Under the pieces are notes generated by a model. That model was not told where the DNA came from. It saw only the letters and a program-made list of their open reading frames with translations, and ran no database searches. From Paenarthrobacter nicotinovorans (GTDB lineage Bacteria > Actinomycetota > Actinomycetes > Actinomycetales > Micrococcaceae), in NCBI RefSeq assembly GCF_021919345.1, contig NZ_CP089293.1:3906001-3970000 (forward strand): a stretch of DNA of 64,000 nt, written 5' to 3'. The translations under genes and the position numbers were made by a program. Below, one piece after another: positions 51,201-59,136 of this stretch. Every line of letters begins with the position of its first letter. Position 1 is the first letter of the stretch.

Positions 51201-51656
51201 TACAAAGAAAAAATGCGTTCGTACCTGGCGCAATACGAGGAGCATGCAACCATTCAACGGCTCCGGCGTAACAAGCAACTGACGGCGTTGGACCTTGCCG
51301 AGCTTGAACGCATTCTTCTTGAAAGCGGTTTGGGTTCGCTTGAAGACTTGAATCGTGCCGCCAACGATGGCCTCGGCCTCTTTGTCCGTTCCCTGGTTGG
51401 TTTGGACCGCGAGGCCGTCGAGGAAGCGTTGTCAGAGTTTGTAGCTGGTACTACGCTCACAGCCCAGCAGCTCAACTTCCTCAACGTTCTGACCAATCAC
51501 CTGATGGAAAACGGAAAGGTCAGCCCGAAGGCGTTGTTCAATTCCCCGTACAACGAGCTGGCCCCGTCCGGGCCGGATGTGCTGTTCGGCGATGAAAAAA
51601 TCGGGCAGCTGATCAGCATCCTCCGCTCCATTGAGAACCACGCGAAGGTTGGCTGA
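48258..51656 (+). CDS. hsdR: Type I restriction enzyme R subunit, EcoEI-like, with DUF4145 N terminus
   Basis: The 1132-residue protein has a DUF4145-like domain (about 1-130), a coiled coil (about 160-205), a PD-(D/E)xK nuclease domain ([21 protein letters not shown], Asp260 and Glu275-x-Lys277), and helicase motifs (ATGTGKT 389-395, DEAH 488-491, and [12 protein letters not shown]). An EcoEI-type C-terminal domain binds the methyltransferase. ATG at 48258 is preferred to a TTG at 48213 because of the GGAG before it. Only 70 bp separate it from hipA. The next gene overlaps its stop. Confidence 0.95.
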   Translation: [1132 protein letters not shown]

Positions 51657-52534
51657 TGTCCCTCACCCTCGCCCATGTCCTGGCCGGCGTGGGGGCTGAG
51701 CAGGTCCCGCCGGTTTCCTTGGACGATATCCACGTAATACGCCACTCATTCAGGCCGAATGACGTTGCCGCGCTCCGTGGACCTGAAGACCTGACCGAGG
51801 AACGAGTCTTGGCGTACACCCGGGAGCAGGACATTTCGCCTCGTCGTTTCCCGGCAGCCCCTCCTCGCTTTTGGGTGATACTCATAGCCGATGGCAAGAA
51901 CCGCTCTCGCCTCTGGGGAACCTTCGAAAATCGTGGAGAATTGGCGACCGAACGTACTGGATCGTGCCGGTATTACGACCTCCATTCAACGGATTTCCTT
52001 GCACCCCTCAAGGATCGGCTCGTAATTGACTGGGACAATCCCCGCAGCTGGCACCGTGGCGCCAGCTCCGCCAGCGCAGCGCGGATGCAGGTAGTCGAGA
52101 TCGCTGACCGGGACAAGGTTCCTTTTCCAGGCTTCGACGGTGTGCTGCTTAGCTACCCCCAACTGCAGGACCTGGTGGATGACCCACGCTACGGGGACTG
52201 GCGCGCAGCACTTTCCGAGGTCCAGGGGATTTACCTGATTACTGACTCCAGCAACGGGAAGCAATATGTCGGCAAAGCCGACGGCTCCGAGCGGATCCTA
52301 GGCCGATGGACGAGCTACGCCCGCGACGGACATGGCGGTAACGTGGCGCTCCGTGAGCTGGCGTATGACAGTGTGGGCGAAACAACGAGCATCAAAACAG
52401 ACCACGCGCGGCACTTCGTTTTCAGCCTCCTCCGCGTGTTCGGCCCCAGCACGCCCTCGTCCGAAGTGAACACAGCCGAGTCCCACTACAAGGCGGCGCT
52501 CATGACCCGAAAATTCGGCCTGAACAGAAATTAA
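51656..52534 (+). CDS. GIY-YIG nuclease domain protein with N-terminal unknown domain
   Basis: The 292-residue protein has an unrecognised N-terminal domain (about 1-180, including PPRFWVILIADGKNRSRLWGTFENRGE) and a GIY-YIG domain (191-285: GIYLITDSSNGKQYVGKA, Arg217 in RILGRWTSYA, Asn229, a later glutamate in VNTAESHYKAALM). All core residues look present. It starts in the hsdR stop codon (TGATG), so it is cotranslated with the restriction subunit and ends the island. It may be an accessory restriction nuclease; a direct function is not established. Confidence 0.82.
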   Translation: MSLTLAHVLAGVGAEQVPPVSLDDIHVIRHSFRPNDVAALRGPEDLTEERVLAYTREQDISPRRFPAAPPRFWVILIADGKNRSRLWGTFENRGELATERTGSCRYYDLHSTDFLAPLKDRLVIDWDNPRSWHRGASSASAARMQVVEIADRDKVPFPGFDGVLLSYPQLQDLVDDPRYGDWRAALSEVQGIYLITDSSNGKQYVGKADGSERILGRWTSYARDGHGGNVALRELAYDSVGETTSIKTDHARHFVFSLLRVFGPSTPSSEVNTAESHYKAALMTRKFGLNRN

Positions 52535-52579
52535 GCCAAGTTTGACCAGTCCCCAAACCGTGAAGCAAGCCTTTCAGCG

Positions 52580-52616
52580 TTGACAGCCTCTTGTGACCCG
52601 TGCCATATTCGAAGCG
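52580..52616 (+). promoter_or_regulatory. Promoter of the asparagine-utilisation operon
   Basis: A perfect TTGACA (52580-52585), 18-bp spacer and CATATT (52604-52609). A GTG start at 52616 lies 7 nt after the -10, so the regulator mRNA is probably leaderless. Confidence 0.6.
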
Positions 52617-53344
52617 TGAACCTGTCAGACAGCCGGACAGCCGGACAGCAAGAGCCCGTGAGCGGCCAATCAGCGCATATGCCTATTTCGCGCATTTCCG
52701 CAGCTGAGGCCGTCTTTGCTGCGCTCCGGCGGGCCATCGAGGGTGGCCAGTTCGATATCGGGACCAAGCTGAGTTCCGAAGCGACGCTGGCTGCCCAGTA
52801 CGGTGTCAGCCGCTCAGTCATCCGGTAAGCGCTACGGTCGTGCAACACCTTGGGCCTCACAGTCACCAAAACCGGCAAGGGCACATTCATTGTGGCCAAC
52901 AAGGTTGCTAATGACCTTACCTTGGGTCAGTACAGTGCACGCGATCTCAACGAGGCACGTCCGCACATCGAGATCCCGGCAGCGGGACTCGCGGCGCAAA
53001 GAAGGACCGAGGAAGAGCTCGAACACCTCAAGGACATCGTCCAGGAGATGCTCAACGAGACCGACCCCGAATCATGGGTGAACCTGGACGCCACGTTCCA
53101 CTCAGCCGTGGCCCGGGCCAGCGGAAACCGCGTGTTCGCCAGCGTTGTCTCTGACATCCGCGAGGCCTTGGCCCACCAGTCGGAAACCCTCAACCTCGTT
53201 GCTGACAGGCAGCACCGCTCGGACGAGGAACACGTCGCAGTGCTGAACGCGATTGAAGCCGGCGATTCCGAAGCCGCAAGCAGGGCGATGGCCGACCACC
53301 TCCAGGCCGTCAGCGTTGCGCTGGACACAATCCTCAACAAATGA
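52616..53344 (+). pseudogene. GntR/FCD-family regulator interrupted by an in-frame stop
   Basis: The first part (52616-52828) encodes a GntR winged helix ending LSSEATLAAQYGVSRSVIR. An in-frame TAA (52826-52828) follows exactly where nearly all GntR proteins have Glu (VIREALR). The same frame continues ALRSCNTLGLTVTKTGKGTFI and a full FCD-type ligand domain to 53344. One base change, GAA to TAA, explains it; no frameshift is needed. The DNA-binding half is severed. A TTG at 52850 could restart the ligand domain alone. It lies directly upstream of asparaginase with overlapping stop and start, so it once regulated this operon. Confidence 0.88.
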
Positions 53345-53361
53345 CCCACCCAAAGGACACC

Positions 53362-54369
53362 ATGCCCGTCCCCACAGCACCGGCCCATCAGGCCGCGGCG
53401 CAGAACACCAAGGCGCCAAACCACGTCCCGCTTGTCGAAGTGACCCGCGACGGACTGGTGGAGAGCATCCACTACGGCTCGCTGATCGCACTCTCGGCAG
53501 AGGACAGCAGCCTCATCGAGGCCGGCCAGCCGGACGCCCCCATGTACCCGCGTTCGAGCCTGAAGCCACTGCAGGCTGTCGCGCTCCTGAAGGCCGGCCT
53601 GGACATCCCCGAAAACCTCCTGGCGCTCACGGCTGCCAGCCACTCCGGCGCAAAGATGCACCGCGACGGCGCCACTGAGATCCTGAGGCTGCACGGCCTC
53701 AACGACCAAGCCCTGGCCAACAGCACGGACCTTCCGTACGGCGTCGCCGAACGCGAGGACTGGCTCCGCGCCGGAAACGGCCCCACCCGGATCGCGCAGA
53801 ACTGCTCCGGCAAGCACGCGTCCATGACCGCCGTCTGCGTCATCAACGGCTGGCCTGTAGAGGGATACCTGCACCCGGAGCACCCGCTGCAGGTCCTGGT
53901 CCGCGACACCATCACCGAACTGACCGGCGAGGAAGCGGCCGCAGTCAGCACAGATGGTTGCGGGACTCCGCTGTTCGCCCACTCGCTGCATGGCATGGCC
54001 CGCGCCTATGGCCGCCTGGCCGCCGCAGACCAGGACACTCTCGAAGGCAAAGTTGCGCACGCCATGCGCCGCTTCCCGGAGATGGTGGCCGGCGAAGGTC
54101 GCGACGTCACCGCCCTCATGCGTGCGGTCCCCGGCTTGCTCGCCAAGGACGGCTTCGAAGGCCTCCAGTTGGTTGGCCTTCCGGACGGCACCGGCCTGGC
54201 GGTGAAGATTTCCGACGGCGGCGATCGCGCCCGCATGCCCGTCACCGTTGAGGTGCTTCGCCGCTTGGGCGTCGACGGCGGCAGCCTGGACACGCTTCAA
54301 AGCCCACCTGTGCTGGGCGGCGGCCTTCCGGTCGGCGAGCTCCGTGCAGCCCGAATTTTCAGCAACTAA
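53362..54369 (+). CDS. L-asparaginase, Rhizobium-type (Asparaginase_II family)
   Basis: The ~335-residue protein matches the thermolabile or ReAV-type asparaginases, not the E. coli type. It has the YPRSSLKPLQ (Ser-x-x-Lys) motif, ASHSGAKMH, NCSGKHASM (Cys and Lys three apart, as in ReAV Cys135/Lys138) and STDGCGTP with Asp and Cys that bind zinc in ReAV. It hydrolyses L-asparagine to aspartate and ammonia, feeding AspA next door. ATG at 53362 is preferred because AAAGGA lies 7 bp upstream. An ATG at 53341 overlapping the regulator stop is also possible. Confidence 0.88.
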   Translation: MPVPTAPAHQAAAQNTKAPNHVPLVEVTRDGLVESIHYGSLIALSAEDSSLIEAGQPDAPMYPRSSLKPLQAVALLKAGLDIPENLLALTAASHSGAKMHRDGATEILRLHGLNDQALANSTDLPYGVAEREDWLRAGNGPTRIAQNCSGKHASMTAVCVINGWPVEGYLHPEHPLQVLVRDTITELTGEEAAAVSTDGCGTPLFAHSLHGMARAYGRLAAADQDTLEGKVAHAMRRFPEMVAGEGRDVTALMRAVPGLLAKDGFEGLQLVGLPDGTGLAVKISDGGDRARMPVTVEVLRRLGVDGGSLDTLQSPPVLGGGLPVGELRAARIFSN

Positions 54370-54382
54370 ACCAAGGACAGCT

Positions 54383-55798
54383 ATGACCACCGTCGATCAG
54401 GCGATCCCCCTCCGTTCCGAACACGACCTCCTGGGCGATCGCGATGTACCCGCGGACGCCTACTGGGGCGTCCACACCCTCCGCGCTATCGAGAACTTCC
54501 CCATCACCGGGCAGCCGCTGTCCACCAACAAGCACCTGGTCCGTGGACTGGCTGCGGTCAAGCAGGCCGCCGCCCGCACCAACCACGAGCTGGGCCTCCT
54601 GGACGCTGAGCGTGCGAACGCCATCGACCAGGCCTGCCAGGACATCCTGGACGGGAAGCTGCAGGAGCAGTTCATGGTGGACGTGATCCAGGGCGGCGCA
54701 GGAACCAGTTCCAACATGAACGCCAACGAGGTCATCGCCAACCGTGCCTTGGAAATCCTGGGGCACCCGAAGGGTGACTACGCCAAGCTGCACCCGAATG
54801 ACCACGTGAACCTGAGCCAGTCCACCAACGACGTCTACCCGACTGCCGTGAACCTGGCCACGATCTTCTCGGTCAAGGAACTCCTCCTGGCCCTCGAAGA
54901 GCTTGAGCAGGCCTTCGCCGAAAAGGGCCGTGAGTTCCGGACCGTCGTGAAGATGGGCCGCACCCAGCTCCAGGACGCTGTGCCCATGACGCTGGGCCAG
55001 GAATTCGGTGGTTACGCCGTGACCATCGGCGAGGACCGTGCCCGACTGGACGAGTCCCACATGCTCATCCATGAGATCAACCTGGGTGCCACGGCCATCG
55101 GTACGGGCCTGAATGCCCCGGTTGGCTACGCGGACGCAGCTTGCCGCCACCTGGCCGAAATCACCGGCCTTCCCCTGCTGACCGCCGCGGACCTCATTGA
55201 GGCCACCCAGGATGTGGGAGCGTTTGTCCACCTGTCCGGTGTGCTGAAGCGCGTGGCAGTGAAGCTCTCCAAGATTTGCAACGACCTCCGCCTGCTGTCC
55301 TCCGGGCCGCGTGCGGGATTGGGCGAGATCAACCTTCCGGCAGTGCAGTCCGGTTCGTCGATCATGCCCGGCAAGATCAATCCGGTGATCCCGGAAGTGG
55401 TCAGCCAGGTGGCGTACGAAGTCATCGGCAACGATGTCACCGTCACCATGGCCGCGGAGGCAGGCCAGCTCCAGCTGAATGCCTTCGAACCGATCATTGT
55501 GCACAGCCTGCACAAGAGCATCTCCCACCTGGAAGCAGCGTGCCGCACCCTTACGGCACGCTGCGTCCGGGGCATCACCGCAAACACCGAGCGGCTACGG
55601 CTTACCGTGGAGCAGTCGATCGGTCTCGTCACGGCATTGAACCCCCACATCGGTTACGCCTCCGCCACCGCTATCGCCCAGGAGGCGCTGGCGACGGGCA
55701 AGGGTGTGGCAGAACTCGTGTTGGAGCACGGTCTCCTGACCGCTGCCCAGCTCGAGGAATTGCTCAGCCCGGAACGTCTGGCCAACCTGAGCAAATAG
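54383..55798 (+). CDS. aspA: Aspartate ammonia-lyase
   Basis: The 471-residue protein begins MTTVDQAIPLRSEHDLLGDRDVP and contains AspA-specific GGAGTSSNMNANEVIANRA, STNDVYPTA, GRTQLQDAVPMTLGQEFGGY and the fumarase/aspartase signature GSSIMPGKINPV (about 324-335). It splits aspartate to fumarate and ammonia, completing asparagine catabolism. AAGGACA precedes the ATG, 13 bp after the asparaginase stop. Length matches E. coli AspA (478). Confidence 0.96.
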   Translation: MTTVDQAIPLRSEHDLLGDRDVPADAYWGVHTLRAIENFPITGQPLSTNKHLVRGLAAVKQAAARTNHELGLLDAERANAIDQACQDILDGKLQEQFMVDVIQGGAGTSSNMNANEVIANRALEILGHPKGDYAKLHPNDHVNLSQSTNDVYPTAVNLATIFSVKELLLALEELEQAFAEKGREFRTVVKMGRTQLQDAVPMTLGQEFGGYAVTIGEDRARLDESHMLIHEINLGATAIGTGLNAPVGYADAACRHLAEITGLPLLTAADLIEATQDVGAFVHLSGVLKRVAVKLSKICNDLRLLSSGPRAGLGEINLPAVQSGSSIMPGKINPVIPEVVSQVAYEVIGNDVTVTMAAEAGQLQLNAFEPIIVHSLHKSISHLEAACRTLTARCVRGITANTERLRLTVEQSIGLVTALNPHIGYASATAIAQEALATGKGVAELVLEHGLLTAAQLEELLSPERLANLSK

Positions 55799-55945
55799 GC
55801 CAGATCAGGCCAGAGAAATCCCAGCGGCTGTAGTCAGCCGTCCCGCCCGATGAGGCATACCCCCAACGAGGCGCTGTCCTGTGTGCCCGGATCCCCGACC
55901 GGATCCACCCAGGACAACCCCAACAGGACACTCCTAAGGATTCCA

Positions 55946-57454
55946 ATGACCAATCCCATCACTGACCACACGGTTCCGGCCCAAGCGCACGCCAGTGAGA
56001 AGGCCCTGCACAAAGAGGACTCCGGCTACCACAAGGACCTCAAGCCCCGCCAGATCCAGATGATCGCGATCGGTGGCGCAATCGGCACCGGCCTGTTCCT
56101 GGGCGCAGGTGGCCGTCTTAACGCCGCCGGCCCGTCCCTGGTGATCGCGTACGCCGTCTGCGGCTTTTTTGCCTTCCTGATTCTCCGCGCACTGGGTGAA
56201 CTGGTGCTGCACCGCCCGTCCTCGGGTTCGTTCGTCTCCTACGCCCGTGAGTTCTACGGCGAGAAGGCGGCGTTCGTCTCCGGCTGGTTCTACTGGATCA
56301 ACTGGGCCACCACCACCATCGTGGACATCACGGCGGCCGCTCTCTACATGAACTTCTTCGGCAAGTACATCCCCTGGATGGGCGCCGTTCCGCAGTGGGC
56401 GTGGGCCCTCATCGCCCTGGTGGTGGTGCTGAGCCTGAACCTCGTCTCCGTGAAGGTCTTCGGCGAGATGGAATTCTGGTTCGCCCTGATCAAGGTTGCT
56501 GCCCTGGTGGCCTTCCTCCTGGTTGGCACGTACTTCGTCATCTTCGGCACCCCGGTTGATGGCCAGGAAGTCGGCTTCAGCCTGATCTCGGACAACGGCG
56601 GCGTGTTCCCGAACGGCATCCTGCCCATGATCATCCTCATGCAGGGTGTGCTGTTCGCCTACGCCTCGATCGAACTCGTGGGCACGGCGGCCGGCGAAAC
56701 TCCTAACCCCGAAAAGATCATGCCCAAGGCCATCAACTCCGTGGTCTTCCGCATCGCGGTCTTCTACGTCGGCTCGGTCATCCTGCTCGCCCTGCTGCTC
56801 CCCTACACCTCCTACGAAAAGGGTGTCAGCCCGTTCGTGACGTTCTTCGGATCCATCGGTGTCCAGGGCGTTGACGTGATCATGAACCTCGTGGTCCTCA
56901 CGGCAGCACTGTCCTCGCTGAACGCCGGGCTCTACTCCACGGGCCGTATCCTCCGTTCCATGTCCGTGGCGGGTTCCGCTCCGAAGTTCGCCCAGCGCAT
57001 GAACAAGGCCGGCGTCCCTTACGGCGGCATCGCGATCACCGCAGGTGTTTCCCTGCTCGGTGTTCCGCTGAACTACCTCGTCCCGTCCGATGCCTTCGAG
57101 ATCGTTTTGAACGTGGCTTCCGTGGGCATCATTGTCACCTGGGCAACCATTGTGCTGTGCCAGATGCAGCTCAAGCGCTGGTCCGACAAGGGCTGGGTGA
57201 AGCGTCCGTCCTTCCGTTTGTTCGGCGCACCCTACACAGGTTGGTTGTCCTTGGTCTTCCTTGCCGGCGTCCTGGTGATGGTGTTCATCGAGTCCCCGCT
57301 CACCATGCTGGTGACCGCGATCGCTTGCGGGCTGATGGTCTGGGGCTGGTTCCTGTGCCGCAAGCAGATCCACGAGCTCGCCGCCACGCGTGACGGTTAC
57401 ACGGGCAGCGCCCCGGTGATCGCCAACCGCCCGTTGCCTGGCGGCGATAAGTAA
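55946..57454 (+). CDS. ansP: Amino acid permease, AnsP-like (APC family)
   Basis: The 502-residue protein has twelve membrane helices and the amino-acid-permease signature: [74 protein letters not shown] follows in helix 6. It resembles L-asparagine permease AnsP, and its position after asparaginase and aspA supports asparagine uptake. The ATG at 55946 follows AAGGA; an in-frame upstream reading to 55850 has no RBS. A strong terminator follows at 57476. Confidence 0.9.
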   Translation: MTNPITDHTVPAQAHASEKALHKEDSGYHKDLKPRQIQMIAIGGAIGTGLFLGAGGRLNAAGPSLVIAYAVCGFFAFLILRALGELVLHRPSSGSFVSYAREFYGEKAAFVSGWFYWINWATTTIVDITAAALYMNFFGKYIPWMGAVPQWAWALIALVVVLSLNLVSVKVFGEMEFWFALIKVAALVAFLLVGTYFVIFGTPVDGQEVGFSLISDNGGVFPNGILPMIILMQGVLFAYASIELVGTAAGETPNPEKIMPKAINSVVFRIAVFYVGSVILLALLLPYTSYEKGVSPFVTFFGSIGVQGVDVIMNLVVLTAALSSLNAGLYSTGRILRSMSVAGSAPKFAQRMNKAGVPYGGIAITAGVSLLGVPLNYLVPSDAFEIVLNVASVGIIVTWATIVLCQMQLKRWSDKGWVKRPSFRLFGAPYTGWLSLVFLAGVLVMVFIESPLTMLVTAIACGLMVWGWFLCRKQIHELAATRDGYTGSAPVIANRPLPGGDK

Positions 57455-57475
57455 CAGCAGTACCCGTTAGCGCCC

Positions 57476-57523
57476 GACGGCGGCGCCCGGGTTCCGTAAC
57501 AGCGGAACCCGGGTGCCGCCGTC
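57476..57523 (+). terminator. Terminator of the asparagine operon
   Basis: GACGGCGGCGCCCGGGTTCC and a near-complement form a stem of about 20 bp with a loop of about six bases. It lies 21 bp after the permease stop and isolates this operon from the fucose regulator. Confidence 0.75.
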
Positions 57524-57564
57524 GTTGGTTAACGCCCCCCAATTGGGTGAGGTCGCGGCGCGGG

Positions 57565-57592
57565 CAGACATCCGATCATTCGTGGCTACTAT
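57565..57592 (+). promoter_or_regulatory. Promoter and operator of the FCD regulator gene
   Basis: A weak -35 CAGACA (57565-57570), 16-bp spacer and -10 TACTAT (57587-57592) precede the ATG at 57599 by 6 bp, suggesting a leaderless mRNA. ACATCCGATCA (57568-57578) overlaps the -35 and resembles the palindrome ACATCCGATGT in the fucose promoter region, consistent with autoregulation. Confidence 0.6.
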
Positions 57593-57598
57593 TGGTCC

Positions 57599-58270
57599 AT
57601 GGCTGTCACAGACGAAGCGATCAGCAAGATCAAGGACATGCTGATCCGCGGCGAACTCAAGGCGGGCGATCGGCTTCCCCCTGAAAAGGAACTGAGCGAA
57701 CGTCTTGGCCTTTCCAGGAGTTCGCTGCGTGAAGCAGTGAAGGCCCTGGAGCTGATCCGGGTGCTGGACGTGCGCCGCGGCGACGGCACGTACGTGACCA
57801 GCCTCGATGCGAAACTGCTCAACGAGGCCGTGGCGTTCGTGGTGGACCTGCACCAGGACCGTTCCATCCTTGAACTCTTCGAGGTCCGACGAATCCTGGA
57901 ACCCGCCACGGCCCAGCTGGCAGCGGGCAAGATTACCGCGGACGAGCTCCAGTCCCTGCGGGCCACCATGGACGGGATCGACGAAAACACCGACGTCGAA
58001 GAACTCGTGGCCCATGACCTCGAGTTCCACAGCATCATCACCGCAGCCGCGGGAAACGACTACCTCGGCAGCCTCTTGGAGGCCCTTTCCAGCAGCACGG
58101 TGCGGGCCCGGATCTGGCGTGGATTGACGCAGGAAAAGGCCGTGTCCCACACTTTGGCGGAGCATCGTGCCATCGCGGATGCGCTGGAGCGCGGTGATGC
58201 GGAGCTGGTGCGGGCTCTGGTGACGGTGCACATCAGTGGCGTGGAGAACTGGCTGCGCCAGGCCCTCTAG
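57599..58270 (+). CDS. FadR-type GntR/FCD transcriptional regulator, probable fucose-cluster repressor
   Basis: The 223-residue protein has an N-terminal GntR winged helix (about 5-70: IKDMLIRGELKAGDRLPPEKELSERLGLSRSSLREAVKALELIRVLDVRRGDGTYV) and an FCD domain with metal-binding residues (DLEFHSIITAAAGN and EHRAIADALERGD). Unlike the broken GntR at 52616, its REAVK helix is intact. It converges with the amidohydrolase gene, the stops overlapping by 4 bp (CTAG). A matching operator upstream of itself and in the fucose promoter region suggests control of that cluster. Confidence 0.9.
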   Translation: MAVTDEAISKIKDMLIRGELKAGDRLPPEKELSERLGLSRSSLREAVKALELIRVLDVRRGDGTYVTSLDAKLLNEAVAFVVDLHQDRSILELFEVRRILEPATAQLAAGKITADELQSLRATMDGIDENTDVEELVAHDLEFHSIITAAAGNDYLGSLLEALSSSTVRARIWRGLTQEKAVSHTLAEHRAIADALERGDAELVRALVTVHISGVENWLRQAL

Positions 58271-59136
58271 GCATCCACCAACGGGTTGGCCGCCAGCCCA
58301 TAGGTACGGATCGCAGTCCCCTCCAGGATGGAATCCTGCTCCGCGGGGCTCAGGGAGGACACCAGTTCCAGCAGGACGTCGAGGGTCCGGCCGTAAGGCG
58401 CCCCGAGGATGCTGACCGGCCAGTCGCCACCGATCATCAGGCGGCCGGCGCCGAAAGCTTCCAGCGCGGTTTCGAACAGCGGCCGCAGTGCCGCGCTGGC
58501 GTACGGCAGCCCCGGAGCGTGGAGCCCGGATAGCTTGGCTACGGTGTTAGGCTCGCGGCCCAAGGCAAGGAAATCAGTGCGCCACGAGTCCATGAGCGAG
58601 GCATCGGACCGCGGCGGCTTCCCCAAATGGTCAAGGACCACGGTCAGCTCCGGGAGGTCCCGGGCAAGCCGGACGGCCGCGCCCAAATGACGGGGGAATG
58701 CGTCCGGAATATCAAAGACCAGGCCACGTAGCGCCACCAAAGCGAGGGACTCGCGCACGGTAGGGAACTCCAGGAAGTCCGCCCGGGGATCGTCGTGCAC
58801 CAAGTGGCGCACGCCCTTGAAGACAGGCTGTGCACTGAAGCTGTCCAGCTGGGAAGCGCACTCAGCCGGCGAGTCCAACCGCACCCAGCCCACCACGCCC
58901 AGCACCCACGGATTCCGCGCTGCGACGGCCAGCATGCTGTCCGTATCGGCTATGGTGTCGTCGGCCTGGACCAGCACCGCAGCCCGGACACCCGCGGCCT
59001 CCAGGGTCTCCCCCGCCTCTTCTTCGCCAAAGCTGCGGAAGAGCGCACCGTGCTGCGGACCGAGCCACGGGTAGGGACGTTCACCGCCGGTGACGAAAGT
59101 GTCCAGCGTCCACAGGTGCAGGTGTGAATCAATCAC
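58267..59136 (-). CDS. Amidohydrolase-family lactonase (probable L-fucono-lactone hydrolase)
   Basis: The 289-residue protein starts VIDSHLHLW at a GTG (59136) that overlaps the dehydrogenase stop (GTGA). It has the amidohydrolase_2 hallmarks: DSHLHLW, GVRHLVHDDP, VVLDHLGKPP, NTVAKLSGLH and MIGGDWPVS. This COG3618 group hydrolyses sugar lactones. Position after the sugar dehydrogenase supports L-fuconolactone as substrate, giving L-fuconate for the dehydratase. It is the last gene of the fucose operon. Confidence 0.85.
   Translation of the reverse strand: MIDSHLHLWTLDTFVTGGERPYPWLGPQHGALFRSFGEEEAGETLEAAGVRAAVLVQADDTIADTDSMLAVAARNPWVLGVVGWVRLDSPAECASQLDSFSAQPVFKGVRHLVHDDPRADFLEFPTVRESLALVALRGLVFDIPDAFPRHLGAAVRLARDLPELTVVLDHLGKPPRSDASLMDSWRTDFLALGREPNTVAKLSGLHAPGLPYASAALRPLFETALEAFGAGRLMIGGDWPVSILGAPYGRTLDVLLELVSSLSPAEQDSILEGTAIRTYGLAANPLVDA

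Noticed and set aside
41000..52600. Integrated phage or conjugative element carrying the defence genes
   Set aside because: No integrase, terminase, structural, relaxase or att-like repeat was found at either end, so it is described as an island only by gene content.
52616..53344. Frameshift or programmed recoding in the GntR gene
   Set aside because: Both halves are in the same frame, so no frameshift is needed. There is no selenocysteine or slippery signal and the codon is TAA; a simple nonsense change is the best reading.
55934..57373. 479-residue His/Asp/Glu-rich minus-strand frame opposite the permease
   Set aside because: A composition typical of the antisense of hydrophobic helices; the plus strand encodes a clear APC permease.
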